64,000 nucleotides of DNA from Microtetraspora glauca (GTDB lineage Bacteria; Actinomycetota; Actinomycetes; Streptomycetales; Streptomycetaceae): contig JOFO01000009.1 in NCBI GenBank assembly GCA_000721275.1, positions 62,001 to 126,000 on the forward strand, read 5' to 3'. The notes under the pieces are model-generated. The model did not search any database, was not told where the DNA came from, and saw only the letters and a program-made list of their open reading frames with translations. Of this stretch, positions 60,308 through 64,000 are shown in pieces; the first letter of the stretch is position 1, and every line of letters starts with the position of its first letter. Made by a program: the position numbers and the translations under genes.

Positions 60308-61432
60308 GTGACTGAGATCGAGATCGGGCGCGGCAAGCGCGGCCGCAGGGCGTACGCGTTCGACGACATCGCCGTCGTACCGAGCCGGCGCACCCGGGAC
60401 CCGAAGGAGGTCTCGATCGCCTGGCAGATCGACGCCTACCGCTTCGAGCTGCCCTTCCTGGCCGCCCCGATGGACTCGGTCGTCTCCCCGCAGACCGCCA
60501 TCCGGATCGGCGAGCTCGGTGGCCTGGGCGTCCTGAACCTCGAAGGGCTGTGGACCCGGTACGAGGACCCGCAGCCGCTGCTCGACGAGATCGCCGGGCT
60601 CGACGAGGCCCGCGCGACCCGCCGTCTGCAGGAGATCTACGCCGCTCCGATCAAGGAGGAGCTGATCGGGCAGCGCATCAAGGAGGTGCGCGACTCCGGC
60701 GTCGTCACCGCCGCCGCGCTCTCCCCGCAGCGCACCGCCCAGTTCTCCAAGGCCGTCGTCGACGCGGGCGTGGACATCTTCGTCATCCGCGGCACCACGG
60801 TCTCCGCCGAGCACGTCTCCGGCGCCGCCGAGCCGCTGAACCTGAAGCAGTTCATCTACGAGCTGGACGTCCCGGTGATCGTCGGCGGCTGCGCCACGTA
60901 CACCGCCGCCCTGCACCTGATGCGGACCGGCGCCGCGGGCGTCCTGGTCGGCTTCGGCGGCGGCGCCGCGCACACCACCCGCAACGTGCTGGGCATCCAG
61001 GTCCCGATGGCGACCGCCGTCGCCGACGTGGCCGCGGCCCGCCGTGACTACATGGACGAGTCCGGCGGCCGGTACGTGCACGTGATCGCCGACGGCGGCG
61101 TGGGCTGGTCCGGCGACCTGCCGAAGGCGATCGCCTGCGGCGCGGACGCCGTGATGATCGGCTCCCCGCTGGCCCGCGCCACCGACGCGCCGGGCAAGGG
61201 CCACCACTGGGGCATGGAGGCCGTCCACGAGGACGTGCCGCGCGGCAAGCTGGTCGACCTGGGCATCGTCGGCACCACCGAGGAGATCCTCACCGGTCCG
61301 TCGCACACCCCGGACGGCTCGATGAACTTCTTCGGCGCCCTGCGCCGCGCGATGGCCACCACGGGCTACAGCGAGCTCAAGGAGTTCCAGCGCGTCGAGG
61401 TCACCGTCGCGGACGCGCAGCACAAGCGCTGA
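60308..61432 (+). CDS. guaB3: GuaB3-family IMP dehydrogenase-related protein
   Basis: 374 aa from GTG. An IMPDH-like barrel (AFDDIAVVPSRRTRDPKEVS; GGVGWSGDLPKAIACGADAV) without CBS domains and without the canonical SICTTR loop; the corresponding region reads GGCATYTAALHLM. It is the usual actinobacterial partner of guaB. Its reaction in actinobacteria is uncertain. Confidence 0.93.
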   Translation: MTEIEIGRGKRGRRAYAFDDIAVVPSRRTRDPKEVSIAWQIDAYRFELPFLAAPMDSVVSPQTAIRIGELGGLGVLNLEGLWTRYEDPQPLLDEIAGLDEARATRRLQEIYAAPIKEELIGQRIKEVRDSGVVTAAALSPQRTAQFSKAVVDAGVDIFVIRGTTVSAEHVSGAAEPLNLKQFIYELDVPVIVGGCATYTAALHLMRTGAAGVLVGFGGGAAHTTRNVLGIQVPMATAVADVAAARRDYMDESGGRYVHVIADGGVGWSGDLPKAIACGADAVMIGSPLARATDAPGKGHHWGMEAVHEDVPRGKLVDLGIVGTTEEILTGPSHTPDGSMNFFGALRRAMATTGYSELKEFQRVEVTVADAQHKR

Positions 61433-61444
61433 CCCACGGGCAGG

Positions 61445-61490
61445 TACGCGCGAGGGCCCCGCACCGACCGGTGCGGGGCCCTCGCGCGTA
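61445..61490. terminator. Bidirectional terminator after guaB3
   Basis: A 21-bp stem from TACGCGCGAGGGCCCCGCAC (61445 on) to its complement ending at 61490, loop GACC, between guaB3 and a convergent gene. The longest stem in the window. Confidence 0.92.
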
Positions 61491-61502
61491 TCCGCCCGGT
61501 CG

Positions 61503-62132
61503 TCAGGAGGCGGCCTTCCTGGCGCCGGAGAAGGCGGCGACGGGGCCGAGCGCGAGGAAGAGGAAGGTCATGGCGTCCTTGCCGTCGTTCCACGCGTCGG
61601 TGAGCATGCCGAACTGCTCGAAGAAGAGCTCGGTGAAGGAGAAGCCGAACTCCTTGGAGGCGAAGACCGCGATGCCGACGAGCTGGCCGAGGTAGACGGC
61701 GCCGAGGGCGAGGATCGCGGAGACGACCGGCAGCACGGGGTTGGCGCCGCCGACCTTGCCGGCGGCGAAGCCGACCGCGAAGCCGACGCCGACCGCCGCC
61801 CAGCCGATCTGGGCCTCGATGCCGCCGAGGATCGCGCCGTAGACGCCGGCGGTGACCAGCGCGGCGGCGAGGGCGGCGAGGATGCCGAGGCCGACGTTGT
61901 TCCGGCGGGGCGCGGGCGCGGGGGCGGCCGGGTAGGCGCCGAAGGGGTTCTGCCCGGCGGGGGCCTGACCGTACGGGTTCTGCCCGGCCGGCGGCTGGCC
62001 GTACGGGTTCTGGCCCGCGGGACCCTGGCCGTACGGGTTCGGGCCCGCCGGGTTCTGCGCGTACGGGTTCTGGTCGGCGGGCTGCCCGCCGGGGCCGTAC
62101 GGGTTGCCGGGCGGCGGAACGGGCTGGCTCAT
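61503..62132 (-). CDS. Membrane protein with NPYGQ-repeat N-terminus
   Basis: 209 aa. Residues 1-75 are tandem AGQNPYGQxP units (four close copies) plus degenerate ones, a cytoplasmic low-complexity tail. Four membrane helices follow at about 78-98, 105-125, 131-155 and 187-203. No family motif was recognised. Similar layouts (Pro/Tyr/Gly/Gln tail plus small membrane domain) are common in actinobacteria. Confidence 0.83.
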   Translation of the reverse strand: MSQPVPPPGNPYGPGGQPADQNPYAQNPAGPNPYGQGPAGQNPYGQPPAGQNPYGQAPAGQNPFGAYPAAPAPAPRRNNVGLGILAALAAALVTAGVYGAILGGIEAQIGWAAVGVGFAVGFAAGKVGGANPVLPVVSAILALGAVYLGQLVGIAVFASKEFGFSFTELFFEQFGMLTDAWNDGKDAMTFLFLALGPVAAFSGARKAAS

Positions 62133-62235
62133 GGTGGTCCCCCTGGACGGTGGCGCACGGGTGTGCGACCGAGAGGGCCGGAGACTAGCAGCCGTCCCGG
62201 ACAGCGGCCCATCCGTCGCGCGGAGGGCGGAGGCG

Positions 62236-63477
62236 CTAGAGGCGGTGCGCGGTGCCCGCCGGGGTCGCGCCCCGGGTGTCGAGGAGGAGCTGGGCCTTCA
62301 CGGCGAGGCCCTGGAGGTCGTACACGCGGTGGTGCTGGAGCAGGACCGTCAGGTCGGCGTGGGCGGCGGCCTCGTAGAGCGAGTCCGCGCGGGGGACGGG
62401 GACGTCGCGGACCCGCCAGTCGGGGACGTGCGGGTCGTGGAAGCTGACCGCCGCGCCGAGGTCCATGAGGCGGCCCGCGATCTCGTCGGCGGGGGAGCCC
62501 TCGCGGTCGGCGAGGTCGGGCTTGTACGTGACGCCGAGCAGCAGGATCCGGGCGCCGCGCGCGGACTTGCCGTGCTCGTTGAGGAGGGCGGCGGCGCGCT
62601 GGACGACGTACGCCGGCATGCGCTGGTTGACCTGGCCGGCGAGTTCGACGAGGCGGAGCGGGCGGTGGCCGCCGAGGCGTTCGACGGGGACGCCGTGGCC
62701 GCCGACGCCGGGGCCGGGGCGGAACGCCTGGAAGCCGAAGGGCTTGGTCTCGGCGCAGCGGATGACGTCCCAGAGGTCCACGCCGAGTTCGTGGCAGAGC
62801 ACGGCCATCTCGTTGACGAGGGCGATGTTGACGTGCCGGAAGTTGGTCTCCAGCAGTTTGACCGTCTCGGCCTCGCGGGGGCCGCGCGCGCGGACCACCT
62901 TGTCGGTGAAGCGGCCGTAGAAGGCGGCGGCGGACTCGGTGCACGCGGGCGTGAGGCCGCCGATGACCTTGGGGGTGCCGGCGAGGCCGGGCAGGCGGGA
63001 GCCGGGGTCGACGCGGCCGGGGGAGTACGCGAGGTGGAAGTCGCGGCCGGCCCGCAGGCCCGAGCCCTCCTCCAGGAGCTCCCGGAGCGGGCCCTCGGTG
63101 GTGCCGGGCGGGACGGGGGACTCCAGGACGACGGTGGTGTGCGGGCGGAGCCGGGCGGCGAGGGCGCGGGCGGCGGCGGTGACGGCGGTGAGGTCGAGGT
63201 CGCCGTCGGGGCCCGCCGGGGTCGGGGCGCAGATGACCGCCGTGCGGACCCGGCCGAGTTCGGCGGGGCCGGTGGTGGCGCGGAAGCCGCCGGAGAGCAT
63301 CCGGCGGATCTCGGAGGCGGTGAGGGAGCCGTCGACCGGGGGGCGGCCCGCGGCGAGCTCGGCGACCGGGCGGGGGTCGGTGTCGAAGCCGACGGTGGCG
63401 ATGCCGGCGGCGGTCGCGGCCTGGGCGAGGGGGAGTCCGTGGTGGCCGAGGCCGATGACGGCGAGGTCTGCGGGCAT
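62236..63477 (-). CDS. Nucleotide-sugar dehydrogenase homologue lacking catalytic Cys and Glu
   Basis: 413 aa from the ATG at 63477. The fold is that of UDP-glucose/UDP-ManNAc dehydrogenases: NAD loop GLGHHGLPLAQA, SPV-P-GTT, EAETVKLLETNFRHVNIALV with the active-site Lys/Asn, KPFGFQAFRPGPGVGG, and LLLGVTYKPDLADREGSP. But SPER reads YSPGR (G154) and GGHC reads GGHG (G262), and about seven residues after VPV are missing. The frame is open throughout, so it is a probable pseudoenzyme or a changed activity rather than a pseudogene. Divergent from glpD. Confidence 0.82.
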   Translation of the reverse strand: MPADLAVIGLGHHGLPLAQAATAAGIATVGFDTDPRPVAELAAGRPPVDGSLTASEIRRMLSGGFRATTGPAELGRVRTAVICAPTPAGPDGDLDLTAVTAAARALAARLRPHTTVVLESPVPPGTTEGPLRELLEEGSGLRAGRDFHLAYSPGRVDPGSRLPGLAGTPKVIGGLTPACTESAAAFYGRFTDKVVRARGPREAETVKLLETNFRHVNIALVNEMAVLCHELGVDLWDVIRCAETKPFGFQAFRPGPGVGGHGVPVERLGGHRPLRLVELAGQVNQRMPAYVVQRAAALLNEHGKSARGARILLLGVTYKPDLADREGSPADEIAGRLMDLGAAVSFHDPHVPDWRVRDVPVPRADSLYEAAAHADLTVLLQHHRVYDLQGLAVKAQLLLDTRGATPAGTAHRL

Positions 63478-63748
63478 GGTGGGCCGTCCTTCCCGGGAGC
63501 CGTGACTGACGTGCGTACCGTACGTATGCAATGTCAGACTAGGAGTAAATATGACCGATATGCGGCATTGCGGGAGCGAAGATCGCCGAGTGTTATCCAC
63601 AGGTCCGTGCGGGGGCGGTGGCCGAAGCCACCGGGCCGGTCCAGAATCGGACTGTGAGCCGGGCCACAGGCGGTCCGGTTCGCCCCTGCCCGGACGCGCG
63701 ACGACGGGCGGCGGCCGGGGCACGTACGGACGACGGGAGGCGGCAGCC
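63478..63748. promoter_or_regulatory. Divergent control region of the dehydrogenase homologue and glpD
   Basis: 271 bases without a gene. On the minus strand TTTACT-N17-TACGTA is a possible promoter for the dehydrogenase. A DnaA-box-like TTATCCACA is at 63593-63601. No clear glpD promoter was seen. Confidence 0.4.
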
Positions 63749-64000
63749 GTGAGGACAGCGACACTGGGACCCGCCGAGCGCGCCGCCGCCCTGGTGGAGA
63801 TGGCCGACCGCGAGCTGGACGTGCTCGTCGTCGGCGGCGGCGTGGTCGGCGCCGGCACCGCCCTCGACGCGGTCACGCGCGGGCTCTCCACCGGCATCGT
63901 CGAGGCCCGCGACTGGGCCTCCGGCACCTCCAGCCGCTCCAGCAAGCTCATCCACGGCGGCCTCCGCTACCTGGAGATGCTCGACTTCGCCCTGGTCCGC
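63749..64000 (+). CDS. glpD: Glycerol-3-phosphate dehydrogenase (5' part)
   Basis: The first 84 codons; the gene runs off the window. GTG start with GGGAGG 8 nt upstream. The FAD dinucleotide-binding loop GGGVVGAG is at residues 29-36, and SGTSSRSSKLIHGGLRYLEM is the family signature. It oxidises glycerol-3-phosphate to dihydroxyacetone phosphate at the membrane. Confidence 0.93.
   Translation, partial: MRTATLGPAERAAALVEMADRELDVLVVGGGVVGAGTALDAVTRGLSTGIVEARDWASGTSSRSSKLIHGGLRYLEMLDFALVR

Overview
The window is high-GC actinobacterial chromosome, almost certainly Streptomyces. The evidence is the GC-saturated third codon positions, many GTG starts, the sporulation regulators whiD and bldM next to a sigma-factor gene and guaB/guaB3, CIRCE-controlled groES-groEL with a His-rich GroEL tail, and the full S10-spc-alpha ribosomal order. 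No rRNA or tRNA gene, CRISPR array, prophage or insertion sequence was seen. Genes are complete except at the two window edges.

Region 1 (1-1382): the end of a DGPF/YCII-family gene and an overlapping ECF42 sigma factor gene. Region 2 (about 1400-18050): the S10-spc-alpha supercluster: rpsJ to rpsQ, rplN to rplO, secY, adk, map, infA, rpmJ, rpsM, rpsK, rpoA, rplQ. Strong hairpins punctuate it between rpsQ/rplN, rplO/secY and rpsK/rpoA and after rplQ. Region 3 (18071-33483): truA, a Pro/Gln-rich membrane protein, an ABC-F ATPase, rplM-rpsI, and a cell-wall precursor block: glmM, glmS, acpS, nnr, an L,D-transpeptidase and alr, together with DUF389, coaA and an alpha/beta-hydrolase.

Region 4 (33494-37543): t6A tRNA-modification genes tsaE, tsaB, rimI and tsaD. 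Between them lie a 58-aa gene directly behind an iron-box-like palindrome and a YkuD-like protein that has lost its catalytic motif. Region 5 (37600-43241): two paralogous polysaccharide-deacetylase lipoproteins flank a second, complete DGPF-ECF42 pair (with its own ECF42-type promoter), a small membrane protein and a THUMP-like methyltransferase; a mini-lipoprotein ends the block. Region 6 (43246-45514): two CIRCE operators, groES, groEL and a terminator.

Region 7 (45528-56216) looks accessory. It holds an ester-cyclase-like protein and a carbohydrate ABC importer (binding lipoprotein plus two permeases, no ATPase gene) with a 2-hydroxyacid dehydrogenase. A regulator joining a DeoR-type HTH to a LacI-type ligand domain and a divergent cytoplasmic DUF2264 protein complete the locus. 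A nearly identical 15-bp motif lies in both control regions, suggesting one regulon for uptake and intracellular cleavage of an oligosaccharide. An SDR, a MOSC protein and a LysR regulator follow.

Region 8 (56343-64000) is core again: whiD, bldM, a sigma factor, guaB, guaB3, a Pro/Gly/Asn/Gln-repeat membrane protein, a nucleotide-sugar-dehydrogenase homologue lacking its catalytic Cys and Glu, and the start of glpD.

A recurring feature is a -10-like hexamer exactly 6-7 nt before the start codon, so many of the non-ribosomal genes here are probably transcribed leaderless. Starts were chosen from Shine-Dalgarno (SD) sequences, overlaps, -10 boxes and family length. No database search was run.
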